A stretch of 64,000 nt of DNA from Thiodiazotropha sp037384425 (GTDB lineage Bacteria; Pseudomonadota; Gammaproteobacteria; Chromatiales; Chromatiaceae). The translations under genes were made by a program, and so were the position numbers. Each line of letters starts with the position of its first letter. Position 1 is the first letter of the stretch. The notes under the pieces were generated by a model, which was not told the origin of the DNA, ran no database searches, and saw only the letters and a list, made by a program, of their open reading frames with translations. This document shows, piece after piece, positions 51,989-60,597 of this stretch. The stretch is from positions 1 through 64,000 of the forward strand of contig JARROA010000028.1 of the NCBI GenBank assembly GCA_037384425.1, in the 5' to 3' direction.

Positions 51989-52744
51989 TCAGGTGCTGGT
52001 ATCCTCTCTGAGCGCCATGAGCGAGACGAGCAGCTGCTTCACCTTCTCCATGCCGCTGATCAGGTTCGCCTCGATCACCCGCATATCGATGGGACCATCG
52101 GACTTGCCTGCGGCCCAGTTGGAAACCACTGCACAGGTGGCGTAGCAGAGATTCATCTCTCTGGCCAGCGAGGCCTCCGGCATGCCGGTCATACCGACGA
52201 CATCGCATCCGTCGCGCTCTAGACGCAGGATTTCGGCTGCCGTCTCCAGACGTGGTCCCTGTGTCGCGCCATAGGTACCTCCCGCTATGGGATTGACACC
52301 ACTGTGTCGACCTGCGTCGAGCAGTTGTCGCCTCAAGGGTTCGCAATAGGGGTCGGTGAAATCGATATGGGTAACCTGGCTAAGGTCGCTTTCGAACAGG
52401 GTGTGATCGCGTCCGAAGGTATAGTCGATGATCTGATCTGGAATAACGATCATTCCCGGGGCCATCTGCTCGGTGATACCGCCAACGGCGGCCACTGCCA
52501 GGACGGTCTCCACACCGGCATGTCGCAGGGCCCAGAGATTGGCCCGGTAATTGACCCGATGCGGTGGAATGCTGTGCGAAGGGCCATGCCGCGGCAGAAA
52601 AACGAGTTCCCATCCCGCCAGCATGCCGTGCGTCAAGGGTGCGGAGGGTTCACCATAGGGGGTGTGCGACACCTCTCTGTGAACGATCTCAAGATTGGGT
52701 AGCTTGTCTAGCCCGGTACCGCCTATGATGGCCAATTTCGACAT
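51989..52744 (-). CDS. S-methyl-5'-thioinosine (or thioadenosine) phosphorylase
   Basis: 251 residues, soluble. Purine nucleoside phosphorylase-like: IIGGTGLDKLP start, FLPRHGPSHSIPPHRVNYRANLWAL (phosphate-binding region near 50-74), AVGGITEQMAPGMIVIPDQIIDYT, and the base-binding VVGMTGMPEASLAREMNLCYA near 183-204. The length and the MTGMPEA segment fit the Pseudomonas-type MTIP, which releases hypoxanthine from methylthioinosine, although MTA phosphorylase cannot be ruled out. A purine phosphoribosyltransferase nearby (54283) could reuse the base. Confidence 0.88.
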   Translation of the reverse strand: MSKLAIIGGTGLDKLPNLEIVHREVSHTPYGEPSAPLTHGMLAGWELVFLPRHGPSHSIPPHRVNYRANLWALRHAGVETVLAVAAVGGITEQMAPGMIVIPDQIIDYTFGRDHTLFESDLSQVTHIDFTDPYCEPLRRQLLDAGRHSGVNPIAGGTYGATQGPRLETAAEILRLERDGCDVVGMTGMPEASLAREMNLCYATCAVVSNWAAGKSDGPIDMRVIEANLISGMEKVKQLLVSLMALREDTST

Positions 52745-52843
52745 TTGTTGCTTATTTATTGATGGGTTAGGTGGTTTTTGATTCTACCCCGTTAAGGCAT
52801 TGTTGGAAAACTCGGTATTTATCGACCCCCGGTCTATGAATGA

Positions 52844-52862
52844 GGCCGGCATATAGCCGGCC
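52844..52862. terminator. hairpin downstream of the peroxiredoxin gene
   Basis: GGCCGGC, loop ATATA, GCCGGCC: a perfect seven-base stem 33 bases after the peroxiredoxin stop on the minus strand. There is no clear U-run, so termination efficiency is doubtful. Confidence 0.4.
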
Positions 52863-52894
52863 ACATGCATCATGCGCGTGTAGTTGATACCGGC

Positions 52895-53500
52895 TTACAA
52901 CTCGTCGGCATGATTCGCGAGATAGTCGGCAATACCGGAAGGTGAACGCTGAATACCGACATCACCCTTTTGCCACCCTGCCGGACAGACTTCTCCATGT
53001 TCTTCCGTGAACTGCAGGGCATCGATGATACGCAACATCTCATCGATGTTACGTCCCAGGGAGTTCTCATTCACGACCTGGTGTCTCACGATGCCTCCCC
53101 GGTCGATCAGGAATGAGCCGCGGTATGCGACCTTTCCGTCCGGCGTCTCCACATCATAGGCCTTGCAGATCTGGTGGGTCAGATCGGCCACCAGAGGATA
53201 TTTCACGGGACCGATGCCGCCAGCCTCGATCGCCGTGTTGCGCCAGGCATTGTGCGTGAACTGGGAATCGACGGAGCAACCGATCACCACCACATTCCGG
53301 TTATGGAACTCTTCAAGACGGTGATCGAAGGCGATCAGCTCCGATGGACAGACAAAGGTGAAATCGAGCGGATAGAAGAAGAGCACCGCATAGCTGTCCT
53401 TGATCGTGGACTTCAGATTGAAGTTATCGACGATACTGCCATCTCCCAGTACTGCCGATGCGGTGAAATCAGGTGCTTCGCGACCCACTAGCACTCCCAC
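52895..53500 (-). CDS. 2-Cys peroxiredoxin (AhpC/Prx1 type)
   Basis: 201 residues. The peroxidatic Cys is in FYPLDFTFVCPSE near residue 51 and the resolving Cys in EVCPAGWQKG near 171, with RGSFLIDRGGIVRHQVVNE between them, giving a typical 2-Cys enzyme that reduces peroxides at the expense of thioredoxin or AhpF/AhpD-like partners. GTG/ATG near 53500 is preceded by GAGGTCACCC. The gene stands alone, followed by a weak hairpin. Confidence 0.93.
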   Translation of the reverse strand: MGVLVGREAPDFTASAVLGDGSIVDNFNLKSTIKDSYAVLFFYPLDFTFVCPSELIAFDHRLEEFHNRNVVVIGCSVDSQFTHNAWRNTAIEAGGIGPVKYPLVADLTHQICKAYDVETPDGKVAYRGSFLIDRGGIVRHQVVNENSLGRNIDEMLRIIDALQFTEEHGEVCPAGWQKGDVGIQRSPSGIADYLANHADEL

Positions 53501-53571
53501 GGGTGACCTCCTCTATTGAAAACCGATACGAAGCCTGATCTTAGCATCGAACGGGAGCGGTTGTGTGGAAT

Positions 53572-53599
53572 AAAAAAGGGGGAGTCATCGACTCCCCCT
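53572..53599 (-). terminator. rho-independent terminator of the hemerythrin gene
   Basis: On the minus strand, a GGGGGAGTC/GACTCCCCC stem with a three-base loop is followed by six uridines (A-run at 53572-53577). It starts 24 bases beyond the hemerythrin-like gene stop. Confidence 0.88.
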
Positions 53600-53622
53600 C
53601 GCGGACCTGATTTGAGGCATTC

Positions 53623-54063
53623 TCACACAGCGCGAGCCATCACTCCGGAGTTCTCCAGCGTGGGAATCAGAATCGACTCTTCGCGTTTGATCCTGTCCTC
53701 GATCATGTCAAAGATCTCAAAGGTATCGGCGATGAACTCATCGCTGAAATTGAAATCGCAGTTTTTCAGCCACTTGGCGTGGTAATTGTCGAACTGCTTT
53801 CGCATGGGCTTTTGTCCGTTGAGGAAACCCCAAGCCATCGATTTCAGCTTGGGATCCTGATGGATCAGCAAGTCGGGATAGATCGACTTGTCCTGCTCGG
53901 CCATATGCCCTTTCATTTTCTCCGCCAGCTCACAGATAAGTTTGTGTGCAGTCATCGCGTTGGGACGGATGCTCAGCTGCTCTTTGGTCATCATTGCCCT
54001 CAAGTCGCCGATCACGTCCAACATTTCAGCGTGACTGTCTTTTAGATTTTCTATTGCACTCAC
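53623..54063 (-). CDS. hemerythrin-like domain protein
   Basis: About 146 residues from the GTG at 54063, which lies six bases after GGAGG; a GTG two codons earlier is too close to that site. Four-helix pattern with the usual di-iron ligand spacing: DSHAEM near residue 10, HKLICE near 40, HMAEQDKSIYPDL near 55 (HxxxE/D motif) and HAKW near 95, then EDRIKREESILIP near 120. Family members bind O2, NO or store iron. Function here unknown; single gene with its own terminator. Confidence 0.85.
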   Translation of the reverse strand: MSAIENLKDSHAEMLDVIGDLRAMMTKEQLSIRPNAMTAHKLICELAEKMKGHMAEQDKSIYPDLLIHQDPKLKSMAWGFLNGQKPMRKQFDNYHAKWLKNCDFNFSDEFIADTFEIFDMIEDRIKREESILIPTLENSGVMARAV

Positions 54064-54282
54064 TTCCACCCTCCTGATGTTCTGCTTACGTCCATGGGTC
54101 GTTACAGCAGCAACACATGGATGTGCGGTTATGTTGACTGCCGATCTTTGCCGGTTACGTCCACGCTACCAATACTGAACCATTACACCAAGAATGGCAA
54201 TAGGTACTTAATTTTATTAGTATTTTTGTATGAAATTACTTTCGGGTTAACCCTTGCGATTAACCATGGAACGTTAGGGTTA

Positions 54283-54843
54283 TCACTTATCCGGAGGAAG
54301 CGCCATGATCGCCGGTACGTTTCTCAGATAACCGTTGTAGTCCATCCCGTAACCGAACACATAGCGGTCTTCTACAGTCAGTCCGACAAAATCCGCTTTG
54401 AAACCCACGCCCCTGTCGTGCAGTTTTTCCACCAACACGGCACTGTAGACCGCCTTCGCGCCGGCCTCGCGACACGCCTCGACAATCGCCGCCAAGGTGA
54501 TGCCCTCATCCAGAATATCGTCGACCACCAGTACGGTTTGATCCCGCAGCGAGGTCCTGGGCTGGCCGATCCATTCCAGGTCCGCGCCCTCGGTGTTTCC
54601 CCGATAACGGGTCGCATGCACATAGTCCTGCCGCAGGGGGAAATTGAGTCGGGTCAGCAGATGTCCGGTCGGTATCAGAGCACCGTTCAAAACGCTGAGG
54701 ACAATCGGGTCCTCGCCTGACAGCCTGCCGGTGATCTCGATGGCGAGTCGGTCCATAGCCTGCTCGACCTGCTGTCGGGAATAGAGTTCATCGGCCATGG
54801 CAAGCATGTCGGCGGCATCTTTCTGTGTCATCGTTCGAGACAT
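54283..54843 (-). CDS. hypoxanthine-guanine phosphoribosyltransferase-like protein
   Basis: 186 residues of the type I phosphoribosyltransferase fold. The PRPP-binding motif is VLVVDDILDEGITL (about 104-117); an N-terminal LNGALIPTG loop and the hood VGLTVEDRYVFGYGMDY near 153-170 match bacterial HPRT. It salvages hypoxanthine or guanine to the nucleotide. It begins three bases after the nagZ stop, so the two are in one operon. Confidence 0.9.
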   Translation of the reverse strand: MSRTMTQKDAADMLAMADELYSRQQVEQAMDRLAIEITGRLSGEDPIVLSVLNGALIPTGHLLTRLNFPLRQDYVHATRYRGNTEGADLEWIGQPRTSLRDQTVLVVDDILDEGITLAAIVEACREAGAKAVYSAVLVEKLHDRGVGFKADFVGLTVEDRYVFGYGMDYNGYLRNVPAIMALPPDK

Positions 54844-54846
54844 TGT

Positions 54847-55896
54847 TCACTCCAGATTGAGGCTCAACGAGACAGCCTCAGGGTCGTAGGCCAGTTTTTC
54901 CACCGCCGACTTCCAGCGTGGATCCATCTGCAGTGCCTGATGGCTGAGTGGCTTGCGACCATGCATTCTGACCAGCCGCACGTGCGTCGCCGGATCGTCA
55001 TAGGTCTTGAGATGATCCAGAACGGCCAGGGCGGCAGGCCGATTGTTGCAGATGAGCACCATATCGCATCCGGCCTGTAATGCCGCTTCGGCGCGAACCG
55101 CATAGCTGCCGGCGGCATCGGCAGCGGCCATATTGAGATCGTCACTGAAGATGATGCCCTGAAAACCGAGCCGTCCGCGCAACACTTTCTGCAGCCAGAA
55201 GTCTGAAAAACCCGCCAATCGGCTGTCGATCCTTTCGTAGATCACATGCGCCGGCATCACGGCCTCCATACCGGCCTGAATCATGCGTTCGAAGGGTCTC
55301 AGGTCGTCGATCTCGATATCCTCGAAGCGCCGGTTGTCCACCGGCAGCGCGGTATGCGAGTCGGCCTCGACGCCGCCATGCCCAGGGAAGTGTTTGCCCA
55401 CCACGGCCATACCGGCGCTATGACAACCTTTCATCCAGGCATGCGCCAATCTGGCCACCACATCCGGATCCTTGGAGAAGGCCCGATCACCGATCACCGT
55501 GCTCACCCCATGGGCCAGGTCGAGCACCGGTGCAAAGCTGAAATCGACCCCGCAGACGCGCAGTTCCGAGGCCATCAGCCACCCCCCCTCCTCGGCCAGC
55601 TTCAAGCCGCGTGCACTGTTGTGCCGATAGTGTTCACCGTACCAGGCTGCAGGCGGAAGATGGGTGAAATCGTCCCTGAAACGCTGGACCCGACCTCCCT
55701 CGTGATCGACGGCGATCAGCAGATGAGGCGATCTGAGCTGATGGATCTCCTGGCAAAGCGCAGTCAACTGCGCACGCGAGGAGAAGTTGCGACTGAACAG
55801 AATCACGCCACCCACAGCGGGGTGCTTCAGCAGCCTCGCTTCCTCCGCGCTGAGGGTCTCGCCCTCGAGATCGAGCATGACCGGCCCAAGACTCAT
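54847..55896 (-). CDS. nagZ: NagZ, beta-N-acetylhexosaminidase
   Basis: 349 residues, cytoplasmic glycoside hydrolase family 3. It removes GlcNAc from muropeptide fragments during peptidoglycan recycling. Signatures: LFSRNFSSRAQL near 34, DHEGGRVQRF near 64, and KHFPGHGGVEADSHTALP near 164-181, which holds the catalytic His-containing loop; the nucleophile Asp is in GIIFSDDLNMAAA near 249. Expected length. The fliL-like gene diverges from its 5' side. Confidence 0.95.
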   Translation of the reverse strand: MSLGPVMLDLEGETLSAEEARLLKHPAVGGVILFSRNFSSRAQLTALCQEIHQLRSPHLLIAVDHEGGRVQRFRDDFTHLPPAAWYGEHYRHNSARGLKLAEEGGWLMASELRVCGVDFSFAPVLDLAHGVSTVIGDRAFSKDPDVVARLAHAWMKGCHSAGMAVVGKHFPGHGGVEADSHTALPVDNRRFEDIEIDDLRPFERMIQAGMEAVMPAHVIYERIDSRLAGFSDFWLQKVLRGRLGFQGIIFSDDLNMAAADAAGSYAVRAEAALQAGCDMVLICNNRPAALAVLDHLKTYDDPATHVRLVRMHGRKPLSHQALQMDPRWKSAVEKLAYDPEAVSLSLNLE

Positions 55897-56013
55897 CCTT
55901 TACAATGCCTCATTCAACATTTGGCGCAGTATGCCGCAAACAGGAGTGTGGAGAAACTCTCCTCGAGCGACATCGACTGCAATCAACCCCGTATTGGAAG
56001 AGAGGACAACGCG

Positions 56014-56418
56014 GTGAATCTTTTGCGTCTCTTCAGCGTGATGCTGGCAGTGCTACTGGTCATCCCCCTCACTCTTCACGCCGAAGAGGAGAAGCAGGAA
56101 CCGGCACCGATCCACTACTATCAGCTGAAACCCTCGCTGGTGGCCAACCTGGCCAGCAGCGGTCGATACGTTCGCTGCGACATCCAGCTGATGACCCGGG
56201 ATCAGGCCTTCCTGGAGGACCTCGGTCTGCACGATGCCGCCATCCGTCATACCTTGCTGTTACTGCTCTCCGAGCAGGATGGCAATCAGATCAAGACCCC
56301 CGACGGCAAGGAGGCGCTGCGCAAGGAAGCCCTGTCTCAAATCAATCGAATGTTGAAGGAACAGACAGGAAAGGCGGCCGTGGAGTCGCTCTTCTTCACT
56401 ACCTTTTTCGTACAGTAG
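56014..56418 (+). CDS. FliL-family protein, isolated from other flagellar genes
   Basis: About 134 residues from the GTG at 56014 with AGAGGA ahead of it. The N-terminal hydrophobic helix (about 4-22) ends in an AEEE stretch, either signal peptide or anchor. The domain matches FliL: YYQLKPSLVANLASSGRYVRCDIQLMTRDQ, LHDAAIRHTLLLLLSEQDGNQIKTPDGKEALRKEALSQINRML and a final FFTTFFVQ. FliL proteins sit by the flagellar stator. No flagellar genes lie near, so this may be a FliL paralogue. Its end overlaps the permease gene on the other strand by 20 bases. Confidence 0.85.
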   Translation: MNLLRLFSVMLAVLLVIPLTLHAEEEKQEPAPIHYYQLKPSLVANLASSGRYVRCDIQLMTRDQAFLEDLGLHDAAIRHTLLLLLSEQDGNQIKTPDGKEALRKEALSQINRMLKEQTGKAAVESLFFTTFFVQ

Positions 56419-57205
56419 CCAGTCGGATATCGAGCCGGTCACGCAAGCGATCCCCCAGCAGGTTGAGGGAGAGCACCACCAGCACCATCGCCAGACCGGG
56501 CGCCAACACCAGATGCGGCGCCACCAGCATGTAGCTGGCGCCATCGCGTATCATGCTGCCCCAGGAGGCGTCAGGCGGCTGCACGCCGAGCCCGAGAAAA
56601 GAGAGTCCGGCTTCGGCAATCACCATGCCCGCGATACCGAAGGTGGCCTCGACGATAAGCGGTGCCATCAGCAATGGAAGCAGATGGCGGATCAGGATGT
56701 AGCCTGTCGAGCTGCCCAGGGCGATCGCCGCCGTCACATGGTCGCGCCGTTTGAGTGACAGCACCTGGCCACGCACCAATCGGGCATAGCCGACCCAACC
56801 CACCACCGAAAGGGCGATGATCAGATTGTCCAGTCCAGGCCCCATCACCCCGGCAAGCGCGATAGCCAGCAGGATCCCGGGGAAGGCCATGAAGATATCG
56901 ATCACCCTCATCAGCAACAGTTCGGGCCAGCCGCCCCGATAGGCCGCGAAGAGTCCGACCGAGACCCCCACCAGCAGCGACAGCGCGACCACCCCGAAGG
57001 CGACCAGAAATGAGGTCCGCGCACCCGCCAACAGTCGTTCCAGCACCGGCCGTCCCAGGTCGTCGAATCCCAGCAGCCCCGCACTCCCCGGCGGCTCCAG
57101 GATATGCTGCAGGTGAACCTGATTGGCGCCATCCGATACCAGATAGCCCCACATGGCGGCCAGCGCCCAGCAGGCCACCACCAGCATGGGCAGCCAGCGA
57201 AACAT
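56399..57205 (-). CDS. DppC-like peptide ABC transporter permease
   Basis: 268 residues from the ATG at 57205, overlapping the stop of the first permease gene (TGATG). The frame runs further upstream but as a shadow. Five or six helices with the binding-protein-dependent permease motif RRDHVTAAIALGSSTGYILIRHLLPLL near 165-190 and the DppC-type EAGLSFLGLGVQPPDASWGSMI near 213-234. Inner-membrane half of a di/oligopeptide importer. Confidence 0.92.
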   Translation of the reverse strand: MFRWLPMLVVACWALAAMWGYLVSDGANQVHLQHILEPPGSAGLLGFDDLGRPVLERLLAGARTSFLVAFGVVALSLLVGVSVGLFAAYRGGWPELLLMRVIDIFMAFPGILLAIALAGVMGPGLDNLIIALSVVGWVGYARLVRGQVLSLKRRDHVTAAIALGSSTGYILIRHLLPLLMAPLIVEATFGIAGMVIAEAGLSFLGLGVQPPDASWGSMIRDGASYMLVAPHLVLAPGLAMVLVVLSLNLLGDRLRDRLDIRLATVRKR

Positions 57206-58134
57206 CAAACACTCTCCCCTCGGCGGGTACGCGGATCGACCACGCCATAGAGCAGATCGGTCAACGTATTGACCAGCACATAGGAGAGACTGACGCAGAG
57301 GACACAACCCTGCACCACCGGGTAGTCCCGACGCTGGATGGCGTCGATCATCAGTGAGCCGATACCCGGCCAGTCGAAGACCACCTCGGTCACCACCGCG
57401 CCACCCAGCAGGGCACCGAGCTGAATGCCGATCAGGGTCAGCACCGGCAGCCAGGCGTTGCGCATGGCATGTCGCCACAGCACCTGCCGCTCCGTCAGCC
57501 CCTTGGCCCGTGCCGTGCGCACGAAATCCTCCTCCAGCACCTCCAGCAGACTGCTGCGGATCATGCGCGCCAGAATGGCGGCGAATCCGGTGCCCAGCGT
57601 CAGCGCCGGCAGAATCAGACTGGAGGCCGTCTCACGTCCGCTGACCGGCGTCCAGCCCAGCCACAGGGAGAAGCACAGGATTAACAGGGGTCCGAGCCAG
57701 AAATTAGGCAGCGAGACACCCAGGGAAGAGAATCCCATGGCACCCCAGTCCCATCCGCTGCCGCGTCTGACAGCGGCCAGGGTACCGAGCGGCAGGGCCA
57801 GCAACAGGGCGCAGCCGAGGGCGGCGAGCGCCAGCTGCAGGGTCGCCGGCAGGCGTTCCGCCAACAGCCGGCTGACCGGCTGGTCGGAGTGAAGCGAATT
57901 GCCCAGATCGAGCTGCGCCACACCACCCAGGTAGTCCACCAGCTGCAGGGCGACCGGCTGGTCGAGCCCCAGGCTGGCGCGCAGCGCCGCCCGGTCGGCG
58001 GGGCGGGCCGACTCGCCCAGCATCACATCCACCGGGTCGCCTGGTATCAGGTGGATCAGCAGAAACACCAGACAGACCACGCCCAGGATCACCAACAGGG
58101 CGCTCATCAATCTTGCGAGCAGGAAATGACCCAT
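57205..58134 (-). CDS. DppB-like peptide ABC transporter permease
   Basis: 309 residues from the ATG at 58134, just after the L,D-transpeptidase stop. Features of DppB/OppB: LIHLIPGDPVDVMLGE near residue 30-45, GNSLHSDQPV near 84, and the EAA loop EDFVRTARAKGLTERQVLWRHAMRNAWLPVLTLIGIQLGALLGGAVVTE near 206-254. Membrane partner of the DppC-like protein; the genes for the ATPases are not in this window. Confidence 0.93.
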   Translation of the reverse strand: MGHFLLARLMSALLVILGVVCLVFLLIHLIPGDPVDVMLGESARPADRAALRASLGLDQPVALQLVDYLGGVAQLDLGNSLHSDQPVSRLLAERLPATLQLALAALGCALLLALPLGTLAAVRRGSGWDWGAMGFSSLGVSLPNFWLGPLLILCFSLWLGWTPVSGRETASSLILPALTLGTGFAAILARMIRSSLLEVLEEDFVRTARAKGLTERQVLWRHAMRNAWLPVLTLIGIQLGALLGGAVVTEVVFDWPGIGSLMIDAIQRRDYPVVQGCVLCVSLSYVLVNTLTDLLYGVVDPRTRRGESV

Positions 58135-58136
58135 GG

Positions 58137-58622
58137 CTACTCGACGATCTCCACCGGGGTACCCACCTCGACCCAGTCGAATAAGGCCAGCAGGTCCCGA
58201 TTGCGCATGCGGATGCAACCGTGGGAGACCGGCATGCCGATGAGCGACTCCTCGGGCGTGCCGTGGATATAGACATAGCGTCGCAGGGTATCGACCCGAC
58301 CGCCCCGGTTGAAACCCGATTCGCAACCGGTCAGCCAGAGGATGCGGGTCAGAATCCAGTCCCGCTCGGGTTCGGTCAGCGCCAGTTCGTCCCGATAGAT
58401 CTCACCGCTGGGCCTGCGCCCGATGAAAACGGTGTTTTCGGGGCAACCGGCACCGATCTTGAGTCGGATGCGATGCGGGCCCCTGGGCGTACACCCGCTG
58501 TCAGCCGTCTCACCGGCTCCGGCGCGGGCGGTCGATACCGGATAGAGCGCCACCGTCCTCCCCGCCTGCAGACAGATCAGCCGTTGTTGGCTCAACTCAA
58601 TGCGCAGCTGCCGTTGGTGCAT
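58137..58622 (-). CDS. YkuD-type L,D-transpeptidase
   Basis: 161 residues with the catalytic motif IHGTPEESLIGMPVSHGCIRMRNRDLL (His and Cys of SHGCIRM near residue 136). YkuD enzymes cross-link peptidoglycan peptides or attach lipoproteins. No signal peptide is evident, which is odd for an enzyme acting in the periplasm. The start overlaps the end of the binding-protein gene by 26 bases and the stop is three bases from the DppB-like start, so it is embedded in a peptide-import operon. Confidence 0.92.
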   Translation of the reverse strand: MHQRQLRIELSQQRLICLQAGRTVALYPVSTARAGAGETADSGCTPRGPHRIRLKIGAGCPENTVFIGRRPSGEIYRDELALTEPERDWILTRILWLTGCESGFNRGGRVDTLRRYVYIHGTPEESLIGMPVSHGCIRMRNRDLLALFDWVEVGTPVEIVE

Positions 58623-60120
58623 CGGAGGACTCCCTGGCGTCGGTGAAATGCATCTTCAGCAACCCATCATAGTTGCCGTCGGGTGAGAGGTTAAAGCCTA
58701 CCACCCGCGGTCCCTGGATGGCGTACTGATCCTCGAACCAGAGCGGTACATAGGGCAGGTCCGCATGCAACTGCTCGGCGACCTGCCGATAGTAGTCCGC
58801 CTGCCGTTGCAGGTTCGGCGCCTGCTCAGCCAGACGCAGTAGGCTGTCTACACGCTCGCTGGCGTAGCGTCCCCGGTTGGCGCCCGCGGGGGGCAGCGCG
58901 TCGCTGGCGAAGATATAGCGGAAGATGTCCGGCGTGCGCAGACCCACCCAGCTGAGGCTGTAGAGCTGAAAATTGCCTGCCTTGATGTCACCGAAGAAGG
59001 TGCCCCAGTCGTAGCTTCTCAGCGCCACCTCGATGCCGACCGCTTTGAGCTGGCTCTGGATGATGGTGGCCAGGCGGATCCGGAAGGGGTCGCTGGAGGT
59101 CTTGTAGACCAGCCGCAGCGGCCGTTGCGGACCGTAACCGGCCGCCTCGAGCAGGCGTCTGGCGCGCACCGGATCGTAGGCATAAGGCTTGAGACCGGGA
59201 TCACCGGCCCAGTGTTCGGGAGGAAACAGGGTCTCCGCCGTGCGGGCGGCGCCGCGCATGACCCGCTCGATGATCGCCTCCCGGTTGATGGCGTGGGCGA
59301 TGGCCCGACGCACGCGCGGGTCGCTCAGGGCCGGGTCCTGCAGATTGAACCCGATGTAGGTGAAGTTGCTGCCCGGCAGTTGGAAGTGACTGCCCTCGCC
59401 TTCCCGTTTCAGGTAGTCGAGCAGCTCTGGCGAAAGATCGTTCTGCAGCAGGTCGATCTCACCGCGCAACAGTTTGAGTGCGCGCACGGTGGGATTTTTC
59501 ACCTCCAACAGCCGGAAGCGTTGAGCATCCTCTCGACGCTCCAGCAACAGCATGCCGGGCTGCGATGCGTCCAACAGGCGAAACGGACCACTGCCGACCG
59601 GGTGGACTGAGAAGGGGTGTCCCGATGCGAGCAGTTCCGCCGGCAGAAGATTGAGCGTCATATAGGCCGGCAGCAGGGGATCGGGTCGCTCGAGAAAGAG
59701 GTCGAAGCGCTGTGCGTCGACCACCTCCAGCCGCTCGATGAGCGACAGGGCGTCACGCAGCGGGGAGGCGTTGGCGGGGTCGAGCACAAAGCGGTAGGTG
59801 GCGATCACATCCTCGACTGTCAGGCGATCACCGGTCACGAACTCACCCGCGGCAGCGGTCAGAGTGAAACGATAGTGACGGGGCGACAACTGCCGCCACT
59901 CGGCCACACCCGGGACGGGTTCGCCATGGGTATCGAATTCCACCAGCCGTTGGAAGAGCAGACGGTTGACCCGTTCCGAAGTGGCGTCGGTGGCATAACG
60001 GGGATCGAGATTCAGCGGCGCGGTGGCCAGTCCCATGCGGATGACGTCAGGCTCGGGCTCGGAGCAGGCGACGAGCGCCGACAGCACCAGCAGCATCAGA
60101 GCGATCCAGCCCAGGCGCAT
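58597..60120 (-). CDS. peptide ABC transporter substrate-binding lipoprotein
   Basis: 507 residues of the SBP_bac_5 (DppA/OppA) family. Signal with lipobox SALVAC near residue 14-19, so it is lipid-anchored. Family marks: GLATAPLNLDPRYATDATSERVNRLLFQRLVEFD early, RHYRFTLTAAAGEFVTGDRLTVEDVIATYRFVL near 90-112, and VRRAIAHAINREAIIERVMRGAA near 268-290. Operon partners are an L,D-transpeptidase and two permeases, hinting at murein-peptide uptake. Confidence 0.93.
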   Translation of the reverse strand: MRLGWIALMLLVLSALVACSEPEPDVIRMGLATAPLNLDPRYATDATSERVNRLLFQRLVEFDTHGEPVPGVAEWRQLSPRHYRFTLTAAAGEFVTGDRLTVEDVIATYRFVLDPANASPLRDALSLIERLEVVDAQRFDLFLERPDPLLPAYMTLNLLPAELLASGHPFSVHPVGSGPFRLLDASQPGMLLLERREDAQRFRLLEVKNPTVRALKLLRGEIDLLQNDLSPELLDYLKREGEGSHFQLPGSNFTYIGFNLQDPALSDPRVRRAIAHAINREAIIERVMRGAARTAETLFPPEHWAGDPGLKPYAYDPVRARRLLEAAGYGPQRPLRLVYKTSSDPFRIRLATIIQSQLKAVGIEVALRSYDWGTFFGDIKAGNFQLYSLSWVGLRTPDIFRYIFASDALPPAGANRGRYASERVDSLLRLAEQAPNLQRQADYYRQVAEQLHADLPYVPLWFEDQYAIQGPRVVGFNLSPDGNYDGLLKMHFTDARESSDAPTAAAH

Positions 60121-60127
60121 CCGTGGA

Positions 60128-60595
60128 TTACCAGTCGCGATAGGGGTGCTTGATCAGGTTGGCGTTGTAATAGCGGGGGTCTTCGGAGACCTCCTCTCCC
60201 GCCCAATCGGGCAGCTCGAAGGGTTCGTCTTCCCGTTCCAGTTCGATCTCCGCCACCACCAGACCCTCATTGTCGCCATGGAAGACGTCGAGATCCCACA
60301 GGTGATCGCCGCAGCGCACCCGGTAACGGGTCTTGTCGATCACGCTGCCGCTGACCAGGCTGGCGATGATCTCTTCGCCATCCTGTCTTGGAATCTCGTA
60401 TTCGTATTCGCTGCGCTTGATGCCGGCGGTGCCGCCCTTGATGTTGAGCTGAGCCCGGTCGCCATCGATGCGCACGCGGATGGTGAGCGCCTTCTGCGCC
60501 GTGAGATAACCCTGTTTCAGGCCTGCTTCCGACTCCACGCAGGAGCGCCAGTCATCGTTCACGACCAGAAATTTACGTTCGATTTCCAAACCCAT
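60128..60595 (-). CDS. CYTH-domain protein (triphosphate tunnel enzyme)
   Basis: 155 residues starting MGLEIERKFLV, the ExExK hallmark of CYTH/triphosphate tunnel metalloenzymes, followed by LKQGYLTA, IRVRIDGDRAQLNIKGG, EYEYEIPRQDGEEI and the closing AEIELEREDEPFELPDWAGEEVSED. Such enzymes hydrolyse inorganic triphosphate or related phosphates. Lies two bases downstream of rlmD. Confidence 0.92.
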   Translation of the reverse strand: MGLEIERKFLVVNDDWRSCVESEAGLKQGYLTAQKALTIRVRIDGDRAQLNIKGGTAGIKRSEYEYEIPRQDGEEIIASLVSGSVIDKTRYRVRCGDHLWDLDVFHGDNEGLVVAEIELEREDEPFELPDWAGEEVSEDPRYYNANLIKHPYRDW

Positions 60596-60597
60596 GG

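Noticed and set aside
54094..54720. 208-codon plus-strand frame across the gap and the phosphoribosyltransferase gene
   Set aside because: Most of it is antisense to a clear phosphoribosyltransferase, and the remainder is AT-rich spacer without family character.
55246..56013. Long N-terminal extension of the FliL-like frame
   Set aside because: It lies antisense to nagZ and lacks family character; a GTG with ribosome site at 56014 and a hydrophobic leader mark the real start.
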